A stretch of 64,000 bases of DNA from Mariniflexile gromovii (GTDB taxonomy: Bacteria > Bacteroidota > Bacteroidia > Flavobacteriales > Flavobacteriaceae). The position numbers were made by a program, and so were the translations under genes. The notes below the pieces were generated by a model. That model was given only the letters and a program-made list of their open reading frames with translations, did no database searches and was not told where the DNA came from. Location: positions 1-64,000 of the forward strand of contig NZ_JAGJCB010000015.1 of assembly GCF_017814435.1 (NCBI RefSeq). Reading direction: 5' to 3'. Of the stretch, positions 46,671 through 54,692 are shown in pieces; the first letter of the stretch is position 1, and each line of letters opens with the position of its first letter.

Positions 46671-48229
46671 ACCCCCAACTCCTTTAAAAATTCAGCTAAT
46701 TTTTTATCAATGTCGGCTTCCTTTTGTTCCAAGGCTTCCAGTTTTTGGTGTACCGCTTTAATATCTACTTCGGGTTCGGGTTCGCTGGTATCAATAAAAC
46801 GGGAAATGTTTAGGTTGTAATCGTTTTCGGCTAATTCCTTCACATCTACCACACGCATGTATTTATCAACATTAGTAGCGCCATTATAGGCGGTTACTAT
46901 GCGGTTTATGTGTGTTGCTTCCAGCTCGTTTTGGTTTTTGCCTTCTTTATAATCGTTACTGGCATCTATAATAATAACCTTGCCTTTTTGGGCTTCGGTT
47001 TTGTTTTTGTTAATAATCCAAATGCTGGCTGGTATGCCTGTGTTGTAAAACAGGGCACTTGGCAAGCCTACAATGCCCTCTACCAAATCGGCTTCCAAGA
47101 GGCCTTGGCGTATGGCGCCTTCGGTACCGCTTCTAAACAGGGTACCGTGTGGCAGCACCACCCCTGCCTTACCATCTTGCTTTAATACGGCTACCATGTG
47201 CTGTAAAAAAGCTAAATCGGCATAACCACGTGGCGGTATGCCATACTGGAAACGCCCATAGGGGTCGCTTACCACTTTGGTATAATTGGGGGTTACTTTC
47301 TTTTCTTTGCCGTTTTTATCGAGCTTTACTTCTATGGCGTTTTCGGCGGGCGTCCACCACCCATCCATAGAAAAGGGTGGGTTGGCAATAACACGGTCAA
47401 AAAGCGTTAGTTCATTTTGGTCGTTTTTATGCTGTGGTGCAGTAAGGGTGTCGCCTTTGCGTATATCGGCATCCATAAAGTTGTGCAGCAACATGTTTAG
47501 TTTACCAATGGCCCAAGTGCCCAGGTTTTTTTCTTGCCCGTATAAGGACACGTTTACGTTGTTGCCCACTTTACCGTTGGGTTGTTGGGCAATGTATCGG
47601 GCAGATTCAATCAACATACCCCCCGACCCACAGGTGGGGTCGTACACCTTTTGTTTGGGTTCTGGTTTTATAAGCTGTACGATAAGCTGCACCACCCCGC
47701 GTGGGGTGTAGAACTCGCCTCCTTTTTTACCGGCATCATCGGCAAACATTTTAATAAGGTATTCGTAGGCATCGCCCAATAGGTCGTTAGACTCTAAGTG
47801 GTCGTTACGCAACGAGTGTTGGTTGAAGTGGCGCAATAGGCGTTGCAACAGCTCATCGGATAGTTTTTCTTTATCGCCAAACTTAGTGGCGGTCATAACC
47901 CCTTCTAAACTGGTGTTTGCCTGCTCTATGGCTGCAAAGGCCTTATCGAGCGCAATACCAATATTTTCGGTATGGGTTTTTATGCTGTTCCATCGGGCTT
48001 CTTTGGGCAGTTGGAAATAGGTTTCCTCTTCGGCTTCTTCTCTAGTAAAGCCTTCGCGTTTCATGATGTTTTCTACTTCTTCTTCAAACACATCGTTGGA
48101 ACGCTTTAAGAACAGCAAGCCGAAAATGTAGTTTTTAAAATCGGAGGAGTCTATGCTGCCTCTTAATATGTTTGCTGAATCCCAAAGCCAGCTTTCTAGG
48201 GTACTTAATGTGAGTTTGTTTTGGGCCAT
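46667..48229 (-). CDS. hsdM: HsdM, type I DNA N6-adenine methyltransferase
   Basis: The protein is 520 aa. HsdM N-terminal helices (~10-140; LWDSANILRGSIDSSDFKNYIFGLLFLKR), methyltransferase fold with GEFYTPRGVVQLIVQLI, SAM loop YDPTCGSGGMLIE (~205) and catalytic NPPFSMDGW (~290), and a C-terminal coiled coil (LEALEQKEADIDKKLAEFLKEL). It is the first gene of the operon. Base composition is clearly higher in GC than that of the glycan genes, as in hsdR and hsdS, pointing to recent transfer. Confidence 0.96.
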   Translation of the reverse strand: MAQNKLTLSTLESWLWDSANILRGSIDSSDFKNYIFGLLFLKRSNDVFEEEVENIMKREGFTREEAEEETYFQLPKEARWNSIKTHTENIGIALDKAFAAIEQANTSLEGVMTATKFGDKEKLSDELLQRLLRHFNQHSLRNDHLESNDLLGDAYEYLIKMFADDAGKKGGEFYTPRGVVQLIVQLIKPEPKQKVYDPTCGSGGMLIESARYIAQQPNGKVGNNVNVSLYGQEKNLGTWAIGKLNMLLHNFMDADIRKGDTLTAPQHKNDQNELTLFDRVIANPPFSMDGWWTPAENAIEVKLDKNGKEKKVTPNYTKVVSDPYGRFQYGIPPRGYADLAFLQHMVAVLKQDGKAGVVLPHGTLFRSGTEGAIRQGLLEADLVEGIVGLPSALFYNTGIPASIWIINKNKTEAQKGKVIIIDASNDYKEGKNQNELEATHINRIVTAYNGATNVDKYMRVVDVKELAENDYNLNISRFIDTSEPEPEVDIKAVHQKLEALEQKEADIDKKLAEFLKELGV

Positions 48230-48853
48230 TGTTTACTTTAAAAATTTATTGAGGATAAAAATAGTTAATATCCGTAATGCGGATGGATTAAAACGTTTAT
48301 TTTTAAATCTCGACGCCCATAAAAATATAAAACTTTACTTACGGTTTGTAATTTTTAACAAATAACTTTTTAAAAAATTTATGGGGCAGCTTTTGCTTTA
48401 ACAACCATGTAATACGGCCTTGTATATAACCCTTTATTTTACATGATATTACAGCCTTTTTATGGTTTAAATAGTGACTAGCCACTTTATACGGGGTTTT
48501 AAAGGTATTATTTGCTTATGGCATAATTTGAATGTTGCTATTTATTGTAATTAGGTACGCGCTGTTTGGTGGAGCGCAGTCGAGACCTTTTTTTGAACTT
48601 GCTAAGTACCATAACCTAGCAGCTTCAGCAGCTGCTTGCACCCAAACAGCGTTTGTATGCGCCCATGTTTTAGAAGATTGTAATTTACTATAGATTGCAG
48701 GATAAGGGGTAATTAATAAAACAAATGCATTTCATCGTTTTTTTGTATCATTTTATTTACATCAAATATCATATTTTATATATTTACAAGTAAATTAAAT
48801 ACGTAAATACATACAATATATAGCATATCTATTATTTTTAAACCCCAAGCAGC
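48230..48853. other. Intergenic gap upstream of hsdM; inverted repeat at 48560-48651
   Basis: No gene is visible. The right half, next to the excisionase-like gene, is AT-rich. CGCTGTTTGG (48560-48569) and CCAAACAGCG (48642-48651) are perfect inverted arms 72 bp apart. Between them lie GGAGCGCAGTCGAGACC and the palindrome AGCAGCTGCT. This structured piece could be an island boundary or a MITE. The hsdM promoter must lie in the left part. Confidence 0.45.
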
Positions 48854-49066
48854 ATGTCTGAATTTTTAAAACCCAACCACTTTAAAGATGAAATTTGGAT
48901 GACTACAGATGAAGCACAACTGTTCTTTAAAGTAAGCCGAAGCACCCTATACCGCTGGTGCAAGTATAAACACGTGCCCTATACCCTATTGGGCGGTACC
49001 CGTTATTTCCCGAAGCATTTTATTGAAACCCTAATGGGGCAACTGCTACACAACAAACCTTTTTAA
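48854..49066 (+). CDS. Excisionase-like helix-turn-helix protein
   Basis: The protein is 70 aa. One HTH_17-type domain: EIWMTTDEAQLFFKVSRSTLYRWCKYKHVPYTLLGGTRYFPKHFIE, the MerR-like pattern of small excisionases and plasmid regulators (helix, turn, RSTLYRW recognition helix, then a GGTRYF wing). It stands alone, divergent from hsdM. It could regulate the restriction genes or be the leftover of an integrated element; no integrase is next to it. Confidence 0.75.
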   Translation: MSEFLKPNHFKDEIWMTTDEAQLFFKVSRSTLYRWCKYKHVPYTLLGGTRYFPKHFIETLMGQLLHNKPF

Positions 49067-49290
49067 ATTGCCTTTTAGCCTAAGTGTGCTTAGTATGTGG
49101 GAAGTAAAAAATTAAAAGGCTGTTTTTTTAAAGACCTTTTCTTGTTAGAACCAGAGGAAGCTATGTGGAACGATGGCATCATAATGCGATGCCTCCTCGT
49201 ACCTCGTTCGGCATGACAGCTTTTTTATCTTTTAGTTTTATAACTCTTTAAAAATTTAGGTTTTTAGCGTTGAACGTAGGTTCTTTAATA

Positions 49291-49327
49291 AAAAACCAGC
49301 AGAGGCCACCTTATAGGCACCTCTGCT
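49291..49327 (-). terminator. Intrinsic terminator after the DUF6266 gene
   Basis: Arms AGCAGAGG (49298-49305) and CCTCTGCT (49320-49327) are followed on the minus strand by GGTTTTTTATT. It lies 21 bp beyond the stop. Confidence 0.88.
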
Positions 49328-49347
49328 AGTTATAGGTTCCATAAGGT

Positions 49348-49992
49348 TTAAGCTAGGGTTACCGTGCCTAAGTAGGTACTGGTGGCGGCTAAATTGGCAT
49401 CGGCCGTTGCAAAAGTAGCCCATACCTGTACCTGCTGGCCCGCCCAATAGGTGGGCAATGGTAATTGTACGGTGGTTAAATCGCGGGTGCCTGCGGGGTT
49501 TGCGGTTATAAACAAATCGAGGGCTTCGCAATACGCCACTGCTACCAAACCATCGGAAGCTTGGGCATTGCCTTGGCCGCTGTTATCATCCCAAGTAATG
49601 GTTATGGTTTGGCCTACATCCAAGGTTACCGCACCATTGGATATACCACGCAAATCGCCTTTGGCAATAAGCACTTTGGGGTAATCGATGTTATAACCGC
49701 CTAACGGATCGGGCAAAAGAGCATACTTAATGTGGTAGCCCGTTGCCAGATTAAAACTGGACTTATCGCCCTGTTGTTTGCCAAAATACGCCGAAAGGAT
49801 TTCCTTTATGGGCGTAATGAATTTTATAACCGTGGTAAAGCGGTCGCGTTGGTCTATCTGCGCCTGTGTAGGTGCATAAGTTCCGCGTGTTGGTAAACTG
49901 CGCATAATGTCTTTACCTCGCCAACGTGCACCCACTACGTTGCCAACTTTTCCGGAGAAACCTCCAAGGATGCCTTTACTAAATGTTCCCAT
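49348..49992 (-). CDS. DUF6266 family protein
   Basis: The protein is 214 aa from MGTFSKGILGGFSGKVGNVVG at 49992. This glycine-rich start is the hallmark of DUF6266 proteins of Bacteroidota and is preferred over an in-frame ATG 42 bp upstream. Next come RWRGKDIMRSLPTRG, a helical stretch (DRFTTVIKFITPIKEILSAYFG), and two beta-rich parts that resemble fibronectin-like domains (TLDVGQTITITWDDNSG; VQVWATFATADANLAATSTYLG). The function is unknown. The gene is GC-richer than its right-hand neighbours. Its promoter region contains unusual 10-bp and 11-bp tandem repeats. Confidence 0.75.
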   Translation of the reverse strand: MGTFSKGILGGFSGKVGNVVGARWRGKDIMRSLPTRGTYAPTQAQIDQRDRFTTVIKFITPIKEILSAYFGKQQGDKSSFNLATGYHIKYALLPDPLGGYNIDYPKVLIAKGDLRGISNGAVTLDVGQTITITWDDNSGQGNAQASDGLVAVAYCEALDLFITANPAGTRDLTTVQLPLPTYWAGQQVQVWATFATADANLAATSTYLGTVTLA

Positions 49993-50060
49993 ATTGTTAT
50001 AGATTTTGGGGTTAATATGCCGTGAAACTAACACGCTTCTGCCCTATTTGCAAGCCCATG

Positions 50061-50120
50061 ACACATATTGAAACCATTTGACACACATTGAGACGATTTG
50101 ACACGATTTGACACAATTTG
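50061..50120 (+). repeat. Six imperfect 10-bp tandem repeats
   Basis: Six consecutive decamers follow the consensus ACACRATTTG (ACACATATTG, AAACCATTTG, ACACACATTG, AGACGATTTG, ACACGATTTG, ACACAATTTG). The period equals one DNA helical turn, so every copy faces the same side. The array lies 69 bp upstream of the DUF6266 start. Confidence 0.9.
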
Positions 50121-50141
50121 AGACAGCAGCCAAAAAAACGG

Positions 50142-50174
50142 GGGTTTTGTTCGGGTTTTGTTCGGGTTTTGTTC
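50142..50174 (+). repeat. Three perfect 11-bp tandem repeats
   Basis: GGGTTTTGTTC occurs three times without change, just beyond the 10-bp array. Nearby GGTTCGGGTG may be a fourth, decayed copy. Confidence 0.9.
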
Positions 50175-50327
50175 GTCTACGGTTCGGGTGTATTTTTTTT
50201 GGATGGGGGTTTGGCTGGACAAAGGGCGAAGGAAGCTAATACAATACTGGAATAGTGTACTATGTTTTTTTAAAAGCATGATACATTTGTAAGTATATTA
50301 TAATTATATTCGTAAGTATATATAATG

Positions 50328-50368
50328 TGGATATAATTAATGGTAACTTTTTGATGGATATAATTAAT
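50328..50368. promoter_or_regulatory. Direct repeat upstream of a Crp-like gene
   Basis: TGGATATAATTAAT occurs at 50328-50341 and 50355-50368 (27 bp apart), 49-89 bp before the regulator start. GTAAGTATAT is likewise doubled at ~50289 and ~50312. These could be binding sites or promoter duplications. The rest of the 50175-50416 gap shows nothing. Confidence 0.45.
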
Positions 50369-50416
50369 TGATTATATGCGATTGTTATGAGTCATTAAAA
50401 AAAACCGAAATCTAAT

Positions 50417-50992
50417 TTGAAAGACCTCTATAATTTTCTAAATACTATTTCTCCTATTCAAGAAAACACTTGGAATGAAGTAAAAAAACTTTTTACAGAG
50501 CATTCCTTAAAAAAAGGTGAGTATTTTTTACAAGAAGGAGAGGTAGCTAAAAATTTTGGCTTTCTTAAACAAGGTGTTGTTAGAGCCTTCTATCGTAACA
50601 ATGAAGGAGTAGAATATAACAAACATTTCTTCACAAAAAATAATATGATTGGTGGTTATTCTTCTTTGGTTACGCAACTCCCAAACACTATAAATCAACA
50701 AGCATTAACAGACTGTGATTTACTAATAGGAAACTATAAAAAATTAACTGATTTATTAGACATACATCAAGATTTAGAAAGACTTTTAAGAAAAATTGCT
50801 GAACATTATTTTGTTGATAAAGAAAAAAGAGAAGTAGAAATTGTACTGTTAGAAGCAAACAAACGATATGCTATTTTTCAAAGAGAACATCCTCAATTGG
50901 AACAATTAATTCCTCAATATCATATTGCCTCTTACCTTGGTATAACACCAACACAACTAAGCAGAATTAGAGCTAAAAATAGCAAGAGTTAG
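50417..50992 (+). CDS. Crp/Fnr-family regulator 1
   Basis: The protein is 191 aa from a TTG codon; no in-frame ATG gives a complete first helix. A cyclic-nucleotide-binding-like beta-roll (~20-120: LKKGEYFLQEGEVAKNFGFLKQGVVRAFY) is joined by a dimer helix to a short helix-turn-helix (IASYLGITPTQLSRIRA). It lacks the Arg-Ser phosphate cassette of true cAMP receptors, so its ligand is unknown. It lies 75 bp before a RidA gene on the same strand with a palindrome between, suggesting that it controls the RidA and DJ-1 genes. Confidence 0.85.
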   Translation: MKDLYNFLNTISPIQENTWNEVKKLFTEHSLKKGEYFLQEGEVAKNFGFLKQGVVRAFYRNNEGVEYNKHFFTKNNMIGGYSSLVTQLPNTINQQALTDCDLLIGNYKKLTDLLDIHQDLERLLRKIAEHYFVDKEKREVEIVLLEANKRYAIFQREHPQLEQLIPQYHIASYLGITPTQLSRIRAKNSKS

Positions 50993-51013
50993 TTTTTATC
51001 GACATATGTAAAT

Positions 51014-51034
51014 GTATACAAATCTTATGTGTAC
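51014..51034. promoter_or_regulatory. Palindrome between Crp-like gene 1 and ridA
   Basis: GTATACA - 7 bp - TGTGTAC (6 of 7 paired). It sits 22 bp after the regulator stop and 33 bp before the RidA start, where a dimeric Crp-type protein could bind. Confidence 0.4.
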
Positions 51035-51066
51035 TTCCTTTGTATCATAATTAAAACACTAAAATT

Positions 51067-51570
51067 ATGATAGGAAAAGTAATGTCGTTTACAATATTGG
51101 CAGTATTGTTTTCGTGCACACAATCTAAAACCGTAAACACTCAAAAAAATAATAGTATGGCTCAAGAAAAAAACAGTTTTATCAACCCAAAAGGATTGTT
51201 TAATCCTAAGTACAATGGCTTTTCGCATATTGTTAAAGTTCCAAAGGGAAAAGAAATGTATTATTTCTCTGGTCAATGGGCTTCAAACATAGAAGGTAAA
51301 TTGGTTTCAGAAAATTTTGAAGAACAAGTGAAACAGACTGTTTCTAATGTAAAAGAAGCTCTAGAATCAGCTGGATTATCATTAGATGATGTAGTAAAAC
51401 AAACTGTTTATATTGTAGATTTTACACTAGAGAAAAAGCAAATTTTGATAGATGTAGCATCTAAAGAATGGAGAGTAAAAAATTTTCCAGCCAGTACTAT
51501 TGTTCCTTTACCTTTATTAGCAACAGCTCCAAATTGTCTTATAGAAATTGAAATTATTGCAGCTAAATAA
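51067..51570 (+). CDS. RidA-family lipoprotein
   Basis: The protein is 167 aa. A lipoprotein signal ends in LFSC (~17), then comes a linker and the RidA/YjgF/UK114 domain (~35-167: YFSGQWASNIEGKLVSENFEEQVKQTVSNVKEALESAGLSLDDVVKQTVYIVD, ending VPLPLLATAPNCLIEIEIIAAK). Canonical RidA deaminates reactive enamines and has an Arg before the final strand (R105). Here the equivalent is not obvious in VPLPLLATAPNC, so it may be a non-catalytic or altered subgroup. Periplasmic or surface placement is unusual for the family. Confidence 0.82.
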   Translation: MIGKVMSFTILAVLFSCTQSKTVNTQKNNSMAQEKNSFINPKGLFNPKYNGFSHIVKVPKGKEMYYFSGQWASNIEGKLVSENFEEQVKQTVSNVKEALESAGLSLDDVVKQTVYIVDFTLEKKQILIDVASKEWRVKNFPASTIVPLPLLATAPNCLIEIEIIAAK

Positions 51571-51577
51571 CCTTAAA

Positions 51578-52375
51578 ATGAAAAAACTAATTTTAATTAT
51601 AACAATTGTAATGATTACGAACATATCACTTTCAGCTCAAAACACGAAAATTCTTTTTGTTTTGAGTGCAGCAGACACTTTAGAGCTTAATAAAGGACAA
51701 AAACTACGACAAACTGGAGTCTTTTTAAATGAATTTTATTTGGCATATAAATCTGTCTCGGAGAATGGGTATACTGTGGAATTTGCCACACCAAATGGAG
51801 TTGTTGCAACCATTGATGAAGAGAGTATCAATGATAAATATTGGAAAGAAATATTAGAAATTAAGAATGAAGCCATAGAATTTATAACAAAAGACAATTC
51901 ATTCAACAACCCAATTACACTTGAAAACGCAATTGTAAATCAAGATAATTATATAGGTATCATTATTCCAGGTGGACAAGGTTTAATGATCGATTTAATA
52001 GAAAACAATAATATTCCTACCCTTTTAAAACATTTTGCAAAAGAAAACAAACCAACAGGACTTATTTGCCATGCTCCTAGTCTTATTTTAAAAATTCCAG
52101 CAGAAGAAAACCCTTATATTGGATATAAAGTCAATTCTGTATCTCCTATTGAAGAATTTGTTATAGAAAAATTCATAATGAAAGGAAAACCTAAAAACAG
52201 AAAAATAGCTAAACAGCTAAGAAAATTAGGGCTGAAATATAAAAGTGGTTTGCCAAAAGCAAACTTTGCGATAAAGGATAGAAATTTAATCACTAGTCAG
52301 AACCCATTTTCAAGCAATTCTTTTAACATCCTTTATTTAGAAGCGTTAACAGAATATTTAGAAACAAAAAAATGA
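51578..52375 (+). CDS. DJ-1/PfpI-family protein with signal peptide
   Basis: The protein is 265 aa from MKKLILII at 51578, giving a signal peptide ending in SLSAQ (~21). DJ-1/PfpI fold: ILFVLSAADTLELN (~25), YTVEFATPNG (~65), GIIIPGGQGLMIDL (~135) and nucleophile elbow LICHAPSL (Cys ~167). Members act as glyoxalases, chaperones or proteases. The Glu normally near the N-terminal strand is not clear. It starts 7 bp after the RidA stop, so the two are co-translated, and an intrinsic terminator follows. This suggests a periplasmic stress or aldehyde-detoxifying pair. Confidence 0.85.
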   Translation: MKKLILIITIVMITNISLSAQNTKILFVLSAADTLELNKGQKLRQTGVFLNEFYLAYKSVSENGYTVEFATPNGVVATIDEESINDKYWKEILEIKNEAIEFITKDNSFNNPITLENAIVNQDNYIGIIIPGGQGLMIDLIENNNIPTLLKHFAKENKPTGLICHAPSLILKIPAEENPYIGYKVNSVSPIEEFVIEKFIMKGKPKNRKIAKQLRKLGLKYKSGLPKANFAIKDRNLITSQNPFSSNSFNILYLEALTEYLETKK

Positions 52376-52420
52376 AATGAAAAGATAAAAACGCCATAGC
52401 AATTTACATACATAATGGAG

Positions 52421-52450
52421 CGGTTTAGGTGACAACCTAAACCGTTTTTG
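52421..52450 (+). terminator. Intrinsic terminator after the DJ-1 gene
   Basis: Arms CGGTTTAGGT (52421-52430) and ACCTAAACCG (52435-52444) with a 4-nt loop are followed by TTTTTGTTTTT. It closes the Crp1-RidA-DJ-1 unit. Confidence 0.93.
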
Positions 52451-52553
52451 TTTTTAATTAATTATCTTGCTTCCCGAAAAGTTCGTGCTTTAAACCCGCT
52501 ACTTTTCAAGATATACTAACCGTTAGCGGTCATAAAAAAAAGTTAGAAACAGA

Positions 52554-53408
52554 ATGAAAGAAATAGTATTAAACGACGGAAACAAATTACCAATCATAGG
52601 TTTTGGAACATACAAATCTACAGAGAAAGAAGGAATTCAGTCTATAAAAAATGCTTTGAATATAGGTTACAGAATGTTTGATACAGCCGCCAAATATGAT
52701 AATGAAAAAGAAGTTGGAAAAGCAATAAATGAAAGTGGAATTGATAGAAAGGAAATTATCATAACCACAAAATTATGGCGTGAAAATTTAGGTTATGAAG
52801 AAACTAAAAAAGCTTTTGACAAATCACTTAAAAAACTTGGATTGGATTACATTGACTTGTATTTAATCCATTGGCCTGCGAATGCAAAAAACTATAAAGA
52901 TTGGCAAAAAGCAAATGCAGATAGTTGGCGTGCTATGGAGGAATTACAAGCTGACGGAAAAATAAAGTCCATTGGAGTAAGTAATTTTTGGCAAGAACAT
53001 TTAGAGGCACTTTTTCAAACTGCAAACGTAATTCCTGCTATCAATCAAATTGAATTTCACCCTGGTTATTGGCAATCAGAATTGGTAGAATTCTGTAAAA
53101 AGAATAACATAGTAGTTGAATCTTGGTCACCTTTGGCAAGAGGGAAAGTCTTTGGAAATGAAATAATCCAAACTATCGCTAAACAACACAATAAATCTAT
53201 AGCTCAAATCTGTTTGAGGTGGATAATTCAACACGAAACTATCGTAATCCCGAAATCAAATACGCTAAAAAGAATTGAAGAAAATATTAATATTTTTGAC
53301 TTTAAATTATCAAAGGAAGAAATGAAGCAAATAAATGAACTTCCAGAGATGGGGTTTAGCGGAGAATTGCCTAACATTTGGCCAGACGTATTAGATGTGA
53401 AAAATTAA
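52554..53408 (+). CDS. Aldo/keto reductase
   Basis: The protein is 284 aa. Catalytic tetrad in place: Asp and Tyr in YRMFDTAAKYDNEKEVGKAI (~42-53), Lys in ITTKLWREN (~76) and His in LYLIHWPANAKN (~108). The NADPH site IVIPKSNTLKRIEENI (~250) follows. It belongs to the AKR5-like group (2,5-diketo-gluconate reductase type), which reduces aldehydes and ketoses with NADPH. It is a cytoplasmic protein without a signal. It starts 32 bp after a GTTAGCG motif (52522) and ends just before a palindromic site, so it is the first member of the cassette-like array. Confidence 0.93.
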   Translation: MKEIVLNDGNKLPIIGFGTYKSTEKEGIQSIKNALNIGYRMFDTAAKYDNEKEVGKAINESGIDRKEIIITTKLWRENLGYEETKKAFDKSLKKLGLDYIDLYLIHWPANAKNYKDWQKANADSWRAMEELQADGKIKSIGVSNFWQEHLEALFQTANVIPAINQIEFHPGYWQSELVEFCKKNNIVVESWSPLARGKVFGNEIIQTIAKQHNKSIAQICLRWIIQHETIVIPKSNTLKRIEENINIFDFKLSKEEMKQINELPEMGFSGELPNIWPDVLDVKN

Positions 53409-53416
53409 AATACGAC

Positions 53417-53557
53417 TGCTAACAAGAACTGAGCTAAAAAACATTGCTTATTTTAGTTAAGCCGTTTGGTAGTTGCTTTGTTTGCTTGCATCTGATTTTC
53501 CTTCGGAAAATCCTCGCATACAAACACGCAACGTTCCTTACACATTAACGTTGGAAT
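53417..53557 (+). repeat. attC-like palindromic site, type A (1)
   Basis: It starts with GCTAACAAG and ends with ACGTTGGAAT. Inside, GTTGCTTTGTTTGC pairs with GCATACAAACACGCAAC around the inner hairpin GATTTTCC-TTC-GGAAAATC. It belongs to the same repeat family as 56375-56508 and 60659-60795. Confidence 0.6.
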
Positions 53558-53567
53558 AATTTAAGAA

Positions 53568-54485
53568 ATGACAGTAACAGATAAAGAAATACTCGCTGAT
53601 TACAAAAATCGAATTAACCGAGTTTTTGAGTTTATTGACCAAAACTTGGAATCGGACTTATCATTAAATGCAATTTCGGAAATTGCTTTTTTCTCACCAT
53701 TTCATTTTCATCGAGTTTTCAAGTTTGTTACAGAAGAAACTCTAAATGAATACGTAAAACGAAAAAGAATAGAAAAATCAGCATCTGATTTATTACATAA
53801 AAACATAACAGCAACTGAAATAGCACATAAATATGGATTTAGTGATAATTCTTCCTATTCCAGAGCATTTAAAAAGTATTTTGGAGTAAGCCCGACTGAA
53901 TTTAAAAACCAAAATCCAAATAAATTTAGCAAGATTCGTCAACTTAATAGCAAGAGCGGACAAGAATATCCTGACTATGAAAAATACATTTGCGTCATTA
54001 ATAATCTTAAAAATTGGATAAAAATGAACGCAAAAATTAAAATTAAAGAAATGCCAAAAATGGATTTGGCTTATGTGTCAAGTATTGGTCCTCATAACCT
54101 TGAGAATGCCTATGGAAAATTAATGCAATGGGCAACACCAAAAGGATTAATGAACGACCAAACAAAAATGATAACGGTTTATCACGACAGCTTTAAAGTT
54201 ACTGAAGCCAACAAAGTAAGAATGAGTGCTTCGATTTTACTTAACAAGGCAGTAGAAACAAATGGAGAAATCGGACTAACTACAATAGAAGCTGGAAAAT
54301 TTATCGTTGGAAGTTTTGAAATTGGATTAAACGAATTTGAAAAGTCGTGGACTGGATTATTCGTTTGGATGAACGAGAATGGATATAAGAAAGCTGACAG
54401 AGCACCTTTTGAAATTTATAATAATAATTTTAATGAACATCCTGAAAGGAAAGCTATTGTTGACTTTTGCATACCAATTGAATAA
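53568..54485 (+). CDS. AraC-family regulator with GyrI-like ligand domain
   Basis: The protein is 305 aa. The DNA-binding domain comes first (~15-115): LESDLSLNAISEIAFFSPFHFHRVFK and ITATEIAHKYGFSDNSSYSRAFKKYFGVSPTEF. A GyrI-like/SOUL-type domain follows (~155-305: IKIKEMPKMDLAYVSSIGPH, EAGKFIVGSFEIGLNEFEKSW, PFEIYNNNFNEHPERKAIVDFCIPI). This is the Rob/BltR-like arrangement used for sensing hydrophobic drugs. It begins 17 bp after a GTT motif and ends 10 bp before the next palindromic site. Confidence 0.9.
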   Translation: MTVTDKEILADYKNRINRVFEFIDQNLESDLSLNAISEIAFFSPFHFHRVFKFVTEETLNEYVKRKRIEKSASDLLHKNITATEIAHKYGFSDNSSYSRAFKKYFGVSPTEFKNQNPNKFSKIRQLNSKSGQEYPDYEKYICVINNLKNWIKMNAKIKIKEMPKMDLAYVSSIGPHNLENAYGKLMQWATPKGLMNDQTKMITVYHDSFKVTEANKVRMSASILLNKAVETNGEIGLTTIEAGKFIVGSFEIGLNEFEKSWTGLFVWMNENGYKKADRAPFEIYNNNFNEHPERKAIVDFCIPIE

Positions 54486-54494
54486 AAGAAAGCC

Positions 54495-54627
54495 GTACAA
54501 CAATGGCTACAAGTAATGGCTAGTTCTCACCTACTTCTGAAAATCCTCCCGGATTTTCAGTTTGGTGGGTACTTGCAAAGTTAACTGCTAACCCACACAA
54601 CTACTCATAAGTACTGTGTTAAAAAAC
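54495..54627 (+). repeat. attC-like palindromic site, type B (1)
   Basis: It starts GTACAACAATGG and ends TGTGTTAAAAAACT. The core has CTGAAAATCC-TCCC-GGATTTTCAG as the inner hairpin and a longer outer pairing (CACCTA with TGGTGGGT; AAGTTAACTGCTAACCCACACAAC). It is the same family as 55867-56000 and 59032-59184. Confidence 0.6.
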
Positions 54628-54692
54628 TAACAAATTAGAAAAATAAGTTTTTAAAATTCTAAATAAACAAATATGTAAAACAAAACAATATC

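Noticed and set aside
46910-48020. Long plus-strand open frames opposite hsdM
   Set aside because: They follow the codon structure of hsdM on the other strand and have no family signature or ribosome site; they are shadows of the GC-richer gene.
48540-48660. An attI or attC site beside the excisionase-like gene
   Set aside because: The inverted arms lack AAC/GTT boxes in the right place and share nothing with the type A/B sites.
49100-49255. A CRISPR or repeat array near 49.1 kb (GATGGCATCATAATGCGATGCC and CCTCGTTCGGCATGACAG)
   Set aside because: A single inverted motif with no regular spacing; probably a dispersed intergenic repeat, but no second copy is in the window.
52376-52553. A full attC-like site before the aldo/keto reductase
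   Set aside because: Only a terminator and a GTTAGCG motif are visible; there is no long palindrome of type A or B, so only the motif is mentioned.
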